The notes beneath the pieces were generated by a model. It saw only the letters and a program-made list of their open reading frames with translations. It searched no databases and was not told the DNA's origin. DNA of 64,000 nucleotides from Bacillus sp. USDA818B3_A. GTDB lineage: Bacteria > Bacillota > Bacilli > Bacillales > Cytobacillaceae. The DNA lies in the NCBI RefSeq assembly GCF_009928415.1, contig NZ_JAABNN010000012.1:62001-126000 (forward strand). The letters are read 5' to 3'. The position numbers and the translations under genes were made by a program. Shown piece after piece: positions 15,334 through 23,975 of the stretch. Every line of letters starts with the position of its first letter. The stretch's first letter is position 1.

Positions 15334-17292
15334 TCAGGGACGGTTTCCTCCACCGCCGCCAGGGCCTCCTCCTGGACCACCGCCAAAGTTATTAGTAGAA
15401 GGAGTGGTAACTCCGGATTCATTCAGCCATGTCACGGTATCAGAAATTTTAAAGTCGACTACTTTTGTACCTCCTGTATAGTCACCATCGGTATAATATC
15501 CATTTGCTTCGCTTCCAGTCGACGAGCCACTGGAGTAAAGAGTATAAGAACCGCCCTTTTCTAGTTTTGGAGAACTAATGGTTACTGTTTGATAATCTTT
15601 CTCAGGTGCAAAAGTTGCAATTGTATTTCCTTCACTGTCTTCCAAATGGACAATGGTTCCTGCCGCCTGTGTTGCAGGATATGTCATCATGATTGAATAT
15701 TGCTTGGAATCATCTGATACGGCCTGCGCCATTCCCGCACTTCCTGCCGCAATAAGCGTACCGCCGCTCATTGCAAAGGCTTGATCATAATCAAGTGCAC
15801 CATTACCAGCATTGGTTGGTCCGCTGACAATTGCCGTGCCGCCAGACATTGAAATAGCACCATTGGAATCCAAGCCATCTCCTTCTGAATTCACATAAAC
15901 ATTACCGCCTTCAATGGAAAGCAAATTGCTGCTTGAAGAGGTGGATTGCATATCTGTGTTGGAGCCGTCTACTCCGCCGCCAACATTAATGCCATCATCC
16001 GTTGCATTCACTTCGATATTACCATCTGCAATGGTTATGACCGTACTTTCAATTCCTTCATAGCTTTTGCTGATGGTGATATCCCCGCCTTTAGTAAGTA
16101 CGGCTGAATCCCCGTGGATTCCATCATCACCGGTAGCAATGGTTAATTTTCCGCCTGTAACGGTGACACTGTTATTACTATGAATGGCATCGTCTGAGGC
16201 ATTAATATCAAGCGTTCCGCCTCCGATTCCAATCTCGGTTCCTGCCTTCAAACCCTTTGCACTTTCAGTATCTTCTTCTGTAGTTGTTGTAGTTGTTGTA
16301 GTCGTGTCCTGTTGCCCCGGCATTCCTCTATTTTCTTCCTTCTGAGCAATCGTTTCTGGGCTTCCGCCGCCTGTGGTAATGGAAAAATCCCCATCAGCAA
16401 TTAATAATGATGTTACAGCCTGAATTCCATCGTTTGCAGCTGTAAGGTTGAACGTACCACCTTCAATGGCGATATTTCCCTTTGATTTATCTGTATCATT
16501 CGTTGATTTGATAGAATCTCCGCCAGATTGAACCGTAATATTTCCATTCTTTACAGCCACTAAATCCCGGCCTAATAAACCATCATCAGCAGACTTTACT
16601 TCAATTGTGCCGCCTGTAATTTTTAATTCGTCTTTACTTGTTATACCGTCATTGTAATTGCCCTCGACCACTAGCTTTCCGGTGCCGTTTATGGTTAGGT
16701 CACTTTTACTGAAGATGGCTGCATTCGGTTCATCCTCCGAACCTTCCAGGTCGTATTTTTCACCATCAGAGACATAGTTTTCTGTTCCCTTCTCTAAGGA
16801 AATGACCGTTTTTTCGGCTTTCTTTACATAAATAGGTGAATTAGTGGATGAATGGATCTCTGCCCCATTCAGTACGATCCTAACCGTTGCATCGTCCGCA
16901 GCATCGACAACAATCTGTCCATCATTCAGCTTTCCGCTTATCACGTAAGTCCCCGAAGTTTTAATGGTAACGATATTCCCATCTGCGATTGCTCCGCTAG
17001 AGCCTTCAATAGCAGCTCCTGTTCCTGTTAATTTAATAGATGTTGCATTACCACTGTTCCAATCACTGTATTGATCATCACTTTCATACGTCACCGTCCC
17101 GCTGATGACGTCAGCAATCTTTTTATTGCCAATCGTGCTCAAACTGTCAGCGTCGACCTCAGTAATAGTAGATGAGGAGGTGGTTGAGCCGCTGCTGCTG
17201 GTATTGTCACTGCTATTACTGCAGCCAAATAATAACGCCGTACATAATAGTGGGACTGCTAATTTTGAATATCTTGATTTTCTTTTTGACAT
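15334..17292 (-). CDS. Carbohydrate-binding lipoprotein of the Cthe_2159 (DUF4353) type
   Basis: The 652-residue secreted protein has an N-terminal signal with lipobox LLFGC. A body of repeated short beta-helix-like units follows (GG-T-[IV] turns, such as 'ITGGTIEVKSADDG' and 'IEGGTFNLTAANDG'), matching the polysaccharide-binding beta-helix family first seen as Clostridium thermocellum Cthe_2159. A poly-Thr stretch interrupts the middle, and the tail is Gly/Pro-rich (GGGPGGGPGGG). The ATG at 17292 with AAGGAG 7 nt upstream is preferred to the 36-codon longer reading. It is divergent from the VTC-domain gene, and both sides of the intergenic region carry TTAAGG direct repeats. The glycan it binds is unknown. 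Confidence 0.82.
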   Translation of the reverse strand: MSKRKSRYSKLAVPLLCTALLFGCSNSSDNTSSSGSTTSSSTITEVDADSLSTIGNKKIADVISGTVTYESDDQYSDWNSGNATSIKLTGTGAAIEGSSGAIADGNIVTIKTSGTYVISGKLNDGQIVVDAADDATVRIVLNGAEIHSSTNSPIYVKKAEKTVISLEKGTENYVSDGEKYDLEGSEDEPNAAIFSKSDLTINGTGKLVVEGNYNDGITSKDELKITGGTIEVKSADDGLLGRDLVAVKNGNITVQSGGDSIKSTNDTDKSKGNIAIEGGTFNLTAANDGIQAVTSLLIADGDFSITTGGGSPETIAQKEENRGMPGQQDTTTTTTTTTEEDTESAKGLKAGTEIGIGGGTLDINASDDAIHSNNSVTVTGGKLTIATGDDGIHGDSAVLTKGGDITISKSYEGIESTVITIADGNIEVNATDDGINVGGGVDGSNTDMQSTSSSSNLLSIEGGNVYVNSEGDGLDSNGAISMSGGTAIVSGPTNAGNGALDYDQAFAMSGGTLIAAGSAGMAQAVSDDSKQYSIMMTYPATQAAGTIVHLEDSEGNTIATFAPEKDYQTVTISSPKLEKGGSYTLYSSGSSTGSEANGYYTDGDYTGGTKVVDFKISDTVTWLNESGVTTPSTNNFGGGPGGGPGGGGGNRP

Positions 17293-17376
17293 AGTTATCT
17301 CCTTTATCAATCGCATATTTTTCATCTTGGAAATGTTAGGATTTCCTTTTGCTATGCTCCCATTATTAGATACCAA

Positions 17377-17436
17377 CCTTAAAGAATCCTTAATAAGCAA
17401 ATTTTTTTAAAAAGTTTAGTTAAGGTTTCTTTAAGG
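17377..17436. promoter_or_regulatory. Two divergent TTAAGG-N5-TTAAGG direct-repeat operators (OmpR/PhoP class)
   Basis: On the plus strand TTAAGG occurs at 17420-17425 and 17431-17436. On the minus strand it occurs at 17393-17388 and 17382-17377. Each pair has the 11-bp period used by OmpR-family response-regulator dimers. One pair faces each divergent gene. Confidence 0.65.
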
Positions 17437-17480
17437 TTCGTTATGAATAATGTCAACTATGGAATAACGAATAGAGGAGA

Positions 17481-18188
17481 ATGATGCACTTGAAAGCACT
17501 AAGTTTGAATGGAGTTAGAGGCAGGTATGAATTAAAGCATGAAATATCGAAAATGGATTGTTTCTTATTGAGAAATCGGTTAAAACATGTCATGCAGCCC
17601 GATCCCCATGCAAAAAATGACGGAAAGTATTTAATCCGAAGTGTCTACTTCGATAACTTCGATAATAAAGTCCTTAATCAGAAAAAAGAGGGATATATTG
17701 AAAGGGATAAGTTTCGGGTCAGGCTTTACGATAATAATACAAATTTGATTAACCTTGAAAAGAAGAGCAAGCGCAACAACATGACATATAAGCAAAAGTG
17801 TAAGATTACCGCTGAGGAATATGAACAAATCAGGCATGGAGACATTTCTTGGATGGAAAACGATCCAAGAACGCTGATACAGGATTTATTTGTTCAGATG
17901 AGCTTGTTTCAATTAAAACCGGTCACCATCGTTGATTACGAAAGGGAAGTATTTATTTATGAATATGGAAACGTCCGAGTCACTTTTGATAGTTCGATTA
18001 AGACAAGTTTCCGGAACAATGAGGTCCTAAATCCCAATATCCCGATGGTGGAAACCACCCCGGAAATTGTCGTCCTTGAAGTCAAATATGACGAGTTTCT
18101 TCCCGATATCATCAAATATCTGCTTCAGCTGGGGGATAGAAGCAGGGGGACTTATTCAAAATATCAGATCAGCAGGATGTTTGGTTAA
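17481..18188 (+). CDS. Polyphosphate polymerase (VTC) domain protein
   Basis: The 235-residue protein is essentially one VTC/triphosphate-tunnel domain. It has RYELKHEIS at the start, YLIRSVYFDN, DKFRVRLYD, NLEKKSKR, a glutamate near VVLEVKYDE and a terminal SKYQIS. These are the charged strands that line the tunnel. In yeast Vtc4 the domain makes polyphosphate from ATP. Bacterial stand-alone copies are usually next to DUF4956, as here (42 nt downstream), and their activity is little studied. GAGGAG lies very close to the ATG at 17481, so the ATG at 17484 or the TTG at 17490 may be the real start. Regulation by the TTAAGG repeats upstream is likely. Confidence 0.85.
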   Translation: MMHLKALSLNGVRGRYELKHEISKMDCFLLRNRLKHVMQPDPHAKNDGKYLIRSVYFDNFDNKVLNQKKEGYIERDKFRVRLYDNNTNLINLEKKSKRNNMTYKQKCKITAEEYEQIRHGDISWMENDPRTLIQDLFVQMSLFQLKPVTIVDYEREVFIYEYGNVRVTFDSSIKTSFRNNEVLNPNIPMVETTPEIVVLEVKYDEFLPDIIKYLLQLGDRSRGTYSKYQISRMFG

Positions 18189-18230
18189 GAACCGGATAAA
18201 AATAAATAACTATTTTTGGAGGATTAGTAA

Positions 18231-18914
18231 ATGGAAAGTACAACTTTTAAAGACGTATTTAAATCTAGTATTTTGGAGAAAACGAGCAGCATCTCCATTG
18301 TGGATGCCCTTATTGGTTTGTTAGTAGCTTTCGCATTGGGATTGTTCATTTTCATGATATATAAGAAAACTTTTACCGGAGTCATCTATTCCCAAACCTT
18401 TAATATCTCGTTAATCATTATGACAATGACAACCTCTTTAATTATCGTTGGTATTTCATCCAATGTCCTCTTGTCACTCGGTATGGTAGGGGCATTATCG
18501 ATTGTTCGTTTTAGAACGCCTATTAAAGACCCAATGGATATCGTTTATATTTTCTGGACAATCGTTACCGGTATTTTATGCGGGGCAGGATTCATAGGAC
18601 TTGCAGTCACAGGTTCGCTTCTAATTGGTTTAGTTCTGTTTGTGTTTGTAAATAAAATCAAAATCGAGAACCCTTATCTGCTGGTGATTAGATATAATGA
18701 AAATTCAATTGAAAATTCATTGGAAAATGTCATTTCAGGGAATGCAAAGAAATATTCGCTTAAATCTAAATCTGTCATGCCAGGCAATGATTTCGAAGTT
18801 ACCTATGAAATTCGGGTGAACGAAAATGATATGAACTTTATCAACAAAGTTTCTGCCATAGAAGGAGTAAAATCAGCAATCATGTTGAGCTATGACGGTA
18901 ATTTTACTGCTTAA
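18231..18914 (+). CDS. DUF4956 membrane protein, partner of the VTC protein
   Basis: The 227-residue protein has about four transmembrane helices in residues 20-145 and a cytoplasmic C-terminal domain of about 80 residues. The conserved GALSIVRFRTPIKDP loop between helices identifies DUF4956. It follows the VTC gene in the same operon, with GGAGG before the ATG. By analogy with yeast, where the VTC domain works with membrane subunits that move polyphosphate across the membrane, DUF4956 may be the membrane channel or anchor. That is inference. Confidence 0.85.
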   Translation: MESTTFKDVFKSSILEKTSSISIVDALIGLLVAFALGLFIFMIYKKTFTGVIYSQTFNISLIIMTMTTSLIIVGISSNVLLSLGMVGALSIVRFRTPIKDPMDIVYIFWTIVTGILCGAGFIGLAVTGSLLIGLVLFVFVNKIKIENPYLLVIRYNENSIENSLENVISGNAKKYSLKSKSVMPGNDFEVTYEIRVNENDMNFINKVSAIEGVKSAIMLSYDGNFTA

Positions 18915-18924
18915 TAAAGAAACA

Positions 18925-18963
18925 AAAAAGAGGGTGTCCCTTAAAACAAGGACACCCTCTTTT
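18925..18963. terminator. Bidirectional terminator after DUF4956
   Basis: AAAAAGAGGGTGTCC...GGACACCCTCTTTT hairpin between two converging genes. Confidence 0.9.
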
Positions 18964-18969
18964 CCTTTC

Positions 18970-19527
18970 CTACCAATCTTCCAAATCACTGCTATTCCAT
19001 AATTCATTAAATGTGTCGTTCATTGAGGAGGCTAAACTCGAATTCTCAACCGTTAGAAGGACCTCTTGATTATCTTCTGCAGAATCTTTCGTGTAGTTAA
19101 AGGAACCTGTTACTACTGTTTGATTATCAGCTATGGTTAATTTAATATGCATTTTTTCATTCGTATCGATTTTGATTGGGATATTAAGTTTTGCTAATTC
19201 GTTGAAAATCTCTTTACTATCTTCATTTTCCGTATTCTCCCCATCAGCGATCACTCGAACAGTAACTCCTCTTTCTGCTACTTCAGAAATGGCATCTACA
19301 ATATCCTCATTATCAAGGTTATAGATAGCGATATTAATTTCCCTTTTTGTGTTATTAATGACGTTAATTAAATCCTCTTCCGGGTTCCCCTTATAGCCGG
19401 TTATTGCGTAGGATAACTTAGTATCACCTGCACCCTCCTTAATTGAACCCTTTACGATCACCCCTGCTAATAGAATGTTTAGGATGAGAGATATTATAAA
19501 AAAAACTGTAACTATTTTTTTGCGCAA
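18970..19527 (-). CDS. Membrane-anchored phospholipase-D-like protein (single HKD motif)
   Basis: The 185-residue protein has an N-terminal transmembrane segment and one PLD-like domain. The catalytic motif is H-x-K-x4-D (HIKLTIAD) followed by TGSFNYT. Single-HKD members act as dimers and include nucleases and phosphodiesterases. The start is a TTG at 19527, since AGGAGGT (19534-19540) abuts the ATG at 19533 but is 6 nt from the TTG. A TTAAGG-N5-TTAAGA repeat lies about 50 nt upstream, like those of the VTC/Cthe_2159 units, which suggests common control. Its outside-facing position and neighbours suggest action on phosphodiester-linked surface material, but this is inferred. Confidence 0.8.
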   Translation of the reverse strand: MRKKIVTVFFIISLILNILLAGVIVKGSIKEGAGDTKLSYAITGYKGNPEEDLINVINNTKREINIAIYNLDNEDIVDAISEVAERGVTVRVIADGENTENEDSKEIFNELAKLNIPIKIDTNEKMHIKLTIADNQTVVTGSFNYTKDSAEDNQEVLLTVENSSLASSMNDTFNELWNSSDLEDW

Positions 19528-19575
19528 AATCATACCTCCTGTTTTGTAATCTATAAACCTATTTTTTCGAATTTG

Positions 19576-19592
19576 TCTTAAATTAACCTTAA
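19576..19592 (-). promoter_or_regulatory. TTAAGG-N5-TTAAGA direct repeat upstream of the PLD-like gene
   Basis: On the minus strand TTAAGG (19592-19587) and TTAAGA (19581-19576) have the same 11-bp period as the repeats at 17377-17436. Confidence 0.6.
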
Positions 19593-19609
19593 TTTTTCTT
19601 TTAGAATAA

Positions 19610-19645
19610 CAAGAGGACGGTTCCAAAGAAACCGTCCCTCCTTTT
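19610..19645 (-). terminator. Terminator after uxaB
   Basis: GGACGGTT pairs with AACCGTCC around a 7-nt loop (19615-19637), downstream of uxaB on the minus strand. The T tract is weak (TCTTGTTATT). Confidence 0.6.
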
Positions 19646-19660
19646 TATAAGACCCTAAAA

Positions 19661-21133
19661 TTAGCTTTTGGCCTTCATTTTATTAACCTCTTCGATTGCT
19701 TCCTTCATGCCAAGTGTTTCAATTTTACAGAGATACTTTGTCACTGTTTCTGTTAACATTGGCACTTCATTTAGATCGAACTCCCATAACCTTTCATAGG
19801 AAAGTACAGAAGTAACTATTCGTTCTAAACCGTTCTCTGTTCCATCATAGTTTTGCCATAGAGTTTTAAATAGATCGAGAATATCTTGATCATCCTGCAA
19901 TTGGATTTCTTCTTCGCCTCGTTTTCCTTTGTAGTAACTAATTAATGCACTCAGTGCGAATGTTAATCTTTGAGGCAGTTCCTTCTTTTGATCCACATAC
20001 TCTAGTAGAGATGGCAGATCTCTTGTTTTAAATTTAGACAGGGAGTTTAAGGCAATGCTGCTTAAATAGTGACTTACAAAGGGATTCCTAAACCGATCGA
20101 GTACAGCTTCTGCAAAGGGTTTCAACTCTTCTTCTGGCAAATCTAAAACAGGAATAATCTCTTCATACACTAACTCTTCTGTAAACTTTTTGGTTGCTTC
20201 ATTTGTAACAGCCTCCCCAACCGTATCCAGACCATATAAATAGGCGACAGGAGTCATGGCAGAATGAGCACCATTTAAGATTCTCACCTTTCTAGTTCGA
20301 TAAGGTGTCATATCATCAACAAATGTAACATCAAGCCCTGCTTTCTCTGCCGGGAACTCCTCTTTAATCCAATCAGGACCTTCAATGATCCATGAATAGT
20401 ATTGTTCCCCAACGACAACAAGGTCATCTTTATAACCTAACTCTTCTGTTATTTCATCAATGGTATCCCTTGGATAACCCGTTACGATCCGATCGACCAG
20501 GCTGCAGCAAAATGTATTTGCCTCCATAATCCAGTTTACAAATTCCTCTTCTAACTCCCAAGTGTCCGCAAATTGAAGGACAATTTCCTTCAGCTTTTCA
20601 CCGTTTCGGTCAATCAATTCACAAGGGATGATGATAAAGCCCTTGGTTGAATCGCCCTCAAATGCTTTAAATCGGTGGTATAAAAGAGCGGTTAATCTCC
20701 CTGGATAACTTCTCTGTGGAGCATCTTCCAATCTATCATTTTCCTCAAAATAAATTCCGGCCTCGGTTGTGTTGGAAATGATAAATCTTAATTCAGGATT
20801 TTTTGCCAGCTCGACATACTCGGAGTAACTTGTATAAGTGTTAATTCCTCTGCTGATACAATTAATCACGCTATGCTCTCTAACAGCCTGCTTGTTCTTG
20901 ATCCCCTGCAGGTAAAGAGTGAATAACCCGTCTTGTTCATTTAATTTATTTATCGTCGTTCCATGTTCTCTTGGCTGCACGACAACCACACTGCCGTTGA
21001 AATTTGCTTCTTTATTCATTTTGTCAATGATCCAATCAGCGAAGGCCCTTAAAAAATTCCCCTCTCCAAACTGAATGACCTTTTCTGGATATACCTTATA
21101 ATCTTTCCATGATTCTTTCGTTAATTTTTTCAT
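19661..21133 (-). CDS. uxaB: Tagaturonate reductase (altronate oxidoreductase)
   Basis: The 490-residue member of the long-chain mannitol dehydrogenase family has [12 protein letters not shown] at the N-terminus and the catalytic-region Lys/Asn/His segment [14 protein letters not shown], typical of UxaB. It reduces D-tagaturonate to D-altronate with NADH. The AraC regulator gene lies next to it on the same strand, and altronate dehydratase (uxaA) is transcribed the opposite way. A perfect cre site at 21161-21175, 28 nt before the start, predicts CcpA repression. The substrate could come from galacturonate (isomerase not seen here) or from L-galactonate via the dehydrogenase at 23976. Confidence 0.93.
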   Translation of the reverse strand: MKKLTKESWKDYKVYPEKVIQFGEGNFLRAFADWIIDKMNKEANFNGSVVVVQPREHGTTINKLNEQDGLFTLYLQGIKNKQAVREHSVINCISRGINTYTSYSEYVELAKNPELRFIISNTTEAGIYFEENDRLEDAPQRSYPGRLTALLYHRFKAFEGDSTKGFIIIPCELIDRNGEKLKEIVLQFADTWELEEEFVNWIMEANTFCCSLVDRIVTGYPRDTIDEITEELGYKDDLVVVGEQYYSWIIEGPDWIKEEFPAEKAGLDVTFVDDMTPYRTRKVRILNGAHSAMTPVAYLYGLDTVGEAVTNEATKKFTEELVYEEIIPVLDLPEEELKPFAEAVLDRFRNPFVSHYLSSIALNSLSKFKTRDLPSLLEYVDQKKELPQRLTFALSALISYYKGKRGEEEIQLQDDQDILDLFKTLWQNYDGTENGLERIVTSVLSYERLWEFDLNEVPMLTETVTKYLCKIETLGMKEAIEEVNKMKAKS

Positions 21134-21160
21134 GATAATAAAACCTCCTTTAAATTACAA

Positions 21161-21175
21161 TTGAAAACGTTAACA
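21161..21175. promoter_or_regulatory. cre site (TTGAAAACGTTAACA) upstream of uxaB
   Basis: Perfect match to WTGNAANCGNWNNCW, the CcpA catabolite-response element, placed just upstream of the uxaB RBS. Confidence 0.8.
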
Positions 21176-21287
21176 TTATATAGACCTATTGTATCATCAA
21201 TAATGGCAATAAAAATGACGGTTATTGTGATGTTTATACCATATTTTGATACCATACTTATTATTGTCTTACACTCGTATAAGAAGT

Positions 21288-21313
21288 AAAAAACCACAGG
21301 AACCTGTGGCTTT
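21288..21313 (-). terminator. Terminator after the AraC regulator gene
   Basis: CCACAG-GAAC-CTGTGG with a T tract on the minus strand. Confidence 0.75.
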
Positions 21314-21327
21314 TGTTTCGCTCGCTA

Positions 21328-22206
21328 TTAAAACTTTCGGGTCTTTTTATTCTCTTTCCGATATTGGGCTGGAGTTATATCCATATGTTTTTTAAAAATT
21401 CGATGGAAATGGGTCATGCTTTCAAAACCGCAATTTTCAGCAATAAAAGAAACGGATTCATTCGTCTCCAATAAAAGTTCTTTTGCTTTTATGACTCTTT
21501 TATTATTTAGATACACGGTCAATCCCAACCCGATCGTCTGCTTAAAAACTCTGCTGAAATGGGAGGGACTGACAAGGGCCTCTTTGGCAAGTTCTTTTAA
21601 GGTTAATGGATGACTTAAATTTTGATTTATATAGACTAAAATTTCTTTAACCCAATCAGGTCCATAGGCATTCGTTTCCATTAGCTGAGGTTTATGATCC
21701 ACTTGAATACGAATTAAATCAAGGATGATTTGATGGACCGTCAGCAATGAAGCATGTCTAGATCCCAGCTCTTTTTTAAGTGTCTCTTGATTAATCGTTG
21801 AGAGTTGTTCTTCCAGCTTGTTTTGATTCTCTGGTTTCAGTGAAATCCTATAATTTCTTACCTTCTTAGCTATTTCAAACAAACTTAAATAAGAGAAAGA
21901 ATCATCAAGTAATACATTATAAATGATTGTCGGGCTGAAAAAGATAATCGTCGATGTTACCGGGTCGTCCTTATCAGGTATGGCACGATGAATGATATTA
22001 TTAGGAATAATAAATACATCCCCTTGATTCATGTCATAAAAAATATCATCGATAAAAAAAGTTCCTTTTCCACGGTAAACATAAACGACCTCATAATAAT
22101 CATGTACATGTTCAGAAAGTTCTCTCTGAGGACTTTTGGTATCTTGAAAAATAAAGGAAAAAGGGAACAGTAAATGATTGTTTGAAATTCTTTGAACTGC
22201 CTTCAT
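21328..22206 (-). CDS. AraC-family transcriptional regulator (cupin sensor)
   Basis: The 292-residue protein has an N-terminal cupin-like ligand domain (HVHDYYEVVYVYRGKGTFFI near residue 30) and a C-terminal double helix-turn-helix (LKELAKEALVSPSHFSRVFK...SFIAENCGFESMTHFHRIFKKH). It lies between uxaB and the divergent uxaA-dehydrogenase-transporter unit, so it is the probable activator for the galactonate/galacturonate branch, sensing a sugar acid. No clear operator repeats were identified in the 194-bp gap toward uxaA. Confidence 0.85.
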   Translation of the reverse strand: MKAVQRISNNHLLFPFSFIFQDTKSPQRELSEHVHDYYEVVYVYRGKGTFFIDDIFYDMNQGDVFIIPNNIIHRAIPDKDDPVTSTIIFFSPTIIYNVLLDDSFSYLSLFEIAKKVRNYRISLKPENQNKLEEQLSTINQETLKKELGSRHASLLTVHQIILDLIRIQVDHKPQLMETNAYGPDWVKEILVYINQNLSHPLTLKELAKEALVSPSHFSRVFKQTIGLGLTVYLNNKRVIKAKELLLETNESVSFIAENCGFESMTHFHRIFKKHMDITPAQYRKENKKTRKF

Positions 22207-22293
22207 ATTGAATCACCCATTTTATTTTATATCAAAAAAGAGTATAAACGAAGCAAAAAATGTCATTTATATTTCAAATTTTGATGATAAACT

Positions 22294-22339
22294 GAGGAGG
22301 ACTTGAAAAATGAAAGGGCTTTCCACTAAGCGTAGATAA
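22294..22339 (+). other. Possible nine-residue leader ORF (MKGLSTKRR) upstream of uxaA
   Basis: GAGGAGG (22294-22300) stands 9 nt before an ATG (22310) that reads MKGLSTKRR and stops at 22339, 61 nt before uxaA. The RBS is as strong as that of any gene here. It may be a regulatory upstream ORF, the remnant of a lost gene, or chance. Confidence 0.3.
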
Positions 22340-22400
22340 AAAAGTTAGTTAAGTGTTTTGGGTTTGACTAATAACCATTAAACAGGCTGGAGGGAAATAA

Positions 22401-23906
22401 ATGAGTAAAGTAGTTCAATTGAATTCAAAAGATGATGTTGTTATTTCCTTACAAGTAATCCGAAAAGGAGAAACCATTCAGATTCACACGGATGAAAAAG
22501 ATGTAATAAATATTACGATTCAAGAAGATATTCCAAAAGGACACAAAATTTTAGTCCACCCTGTAAAAGAAGGGGAAGATATTCTCAAATTTGGCTATTC
22601 AATTGGCAAAGCAAAGAGAGATATTTCCGTTGGGGAATGGGTTCACACCCACAATCTGGGGACGGGTTTAAAGGGAATACTGGATTATACCTATCAACCT
22701 ATCAATCAGGTGGATATGCTTAAAGAATCTGAGCATACGTTCCAAGGTTATGTTCGTGAAAACGGTGAAGCTGGTATCCGAAATGAAATCTGGATTATTA
22801 ATACAGTAGGCTGCATTAATAAAACATGTGAATTACTTGCAAAAATGGGCAATGAAAGCTTTAAGGATCGTGGAATTGATGGAATTTACCATTTCCCTCA
22901 TCCATTCGGCTGCTCCCAGCTAGGCGATGATTTGTCCAATACACAGAAGCTGTTAGCTTCACTCGTTCACCATCCTAATGCAGCAGGTGTTTTAGTTGTT
23001 GGATTAGGTTGTGAAAACAACCAAATAGAACTTTTTAAAGAAGTTATTGGTGAATATTCTCCTAATCGAATCAAGTTTATGAAGTCTCAGGAAGTTGAAG
23101 ATGAATTAGAAAGCGGTTTAAATTTAATTGAAGAATTAGTTGAATATGCCGAACAATTCAAACGCCAGCCGGTACCTGTCTCAAAGCTAAAAGTAGGCTT
23201 GAAATGCGGCGGCTCTGATGGGTTTTCCGGGATTACAGCCAATCCATTAGTTGGAGCGGTATCTGACTTAATTGTGGCAGATGGCGGAACAACGATTTTG
23301 ACCGAGGTTCCGGAGATGTTTGGAGCAGAAACCATCTTAATGAATCGGGCAGAAAATGATGAAGTCTTTGAAAGTATCGTTCACTTAGTGAATGATTTTA
23401 AACAATATTTTATTCGTCATAATCAGGAAATCTATGAAAACCCTTCACCTGGAAATAAAGCAGGCGGGATTAGTACACTGGAAGAAAAATCGCTCGGATG
23501 TACCCAAAAAGGCGGACATGCGGTTGTGGTGGATGTCAGTTCCTATGGGGAACGAGTTGTAAAACCTGGCTTAAATTTAATAAACGCACCTGGGAATGAC
23601 CTTGTCTCCGTTACCGCATTAGCAGCAGCTGGGGCACATATCGTCTTATTTACGACGGGAAGAGGAACACCATTTGGCGGACCAGTGCCAACAGTGAAAA
23701 TAGCAACAAATTCCGATTTAGCCTCTCGTAAAAAGAATTGGATCGACTATAATGCAGGACAGTTAATTGAAGGAAAAACCATGGATGAACTAAAGGATGA
23801 CTTATTCCAATATATCCTTGATCTTGCATCAGGTGAAAAGAAAACCAATAATGAAAAGTTTGGTTTTAAGGAGATTAGTATTTTCAAAGACGGAGTTATT
23901 CTATAA
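22401..23906 (+). CDS. uxaA: Altronate dehydratase
   Basis: The 501-residue protein has an N-terminal SAF domain (about 1-95) and the large UxaA/GarD domain with GCSQLGDD, GLGCENNQ and LKCGGSDGFSGITANP motifs that bind the metal. It dehydrates D-altronate to 2-keto-3-deoxygluconate, which KdgK and KdgA then process. The dehydrogenase and transporter genes follow on the same strand. Length is normal for fused UxaA. GGAGGG precedes the ATG. Confidence 0.93.
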   Translation: MSKVVQLNSKDDVVISLQVIRKGETIQIHTDEKDVINITIQEDIPKGHKILVHPVKEGEDILKFGYSIGKAKRDISVGEWVHTHNLGTGLKGILDYTYQPINQVDMLKESEHTFQGYVRENGEAGIRNEIWIINTVGCINKTCELLAKMGNESFKDRGIDGIYHFPHPFGCSQLGDDLSNTQKLLASLVHHPNAAGVLVVGLGCENNQIELFKEVIGEYSPNRIKFMKSQEVEDELESGLNLIEELVEYAEQFKRQPVPVSKLKVGLKCGGSDGFSGITANPLVGAVSDLIVADGGTTILTEVPEMFGAETILMNRAENDEVFESIVHLVNDFKQYFIRHNQEIYENPSPGNKAGGISTLEEKSLGCTQKGGHAVVVDVSSYGERVVKPGLNLINAPGNDLVSVTALAAAGAHIVLFTTGRGTPFGGPVPTVKIATNSDLASRKKNWIDYNAGQLIEGKTMDELKDDLFQYILDLASGEKKTNNEKFGFKEISIFKDGVIL

Positions 23907-23975
23907 CACCAGGAAACATCACAAAAGCGAGTCCATGATTTAAATGAAAATAAAGTAGAAGGAGTGTTATTCCAA

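Noticed and set aside
15334..17400. Longer start of the Cthe_2159-like lipoprotein
   Set aside because: The first 36 codons lack an RBS, cover an operator and would bury the signal peptide. The ATG at 17292 has AAGGAG.
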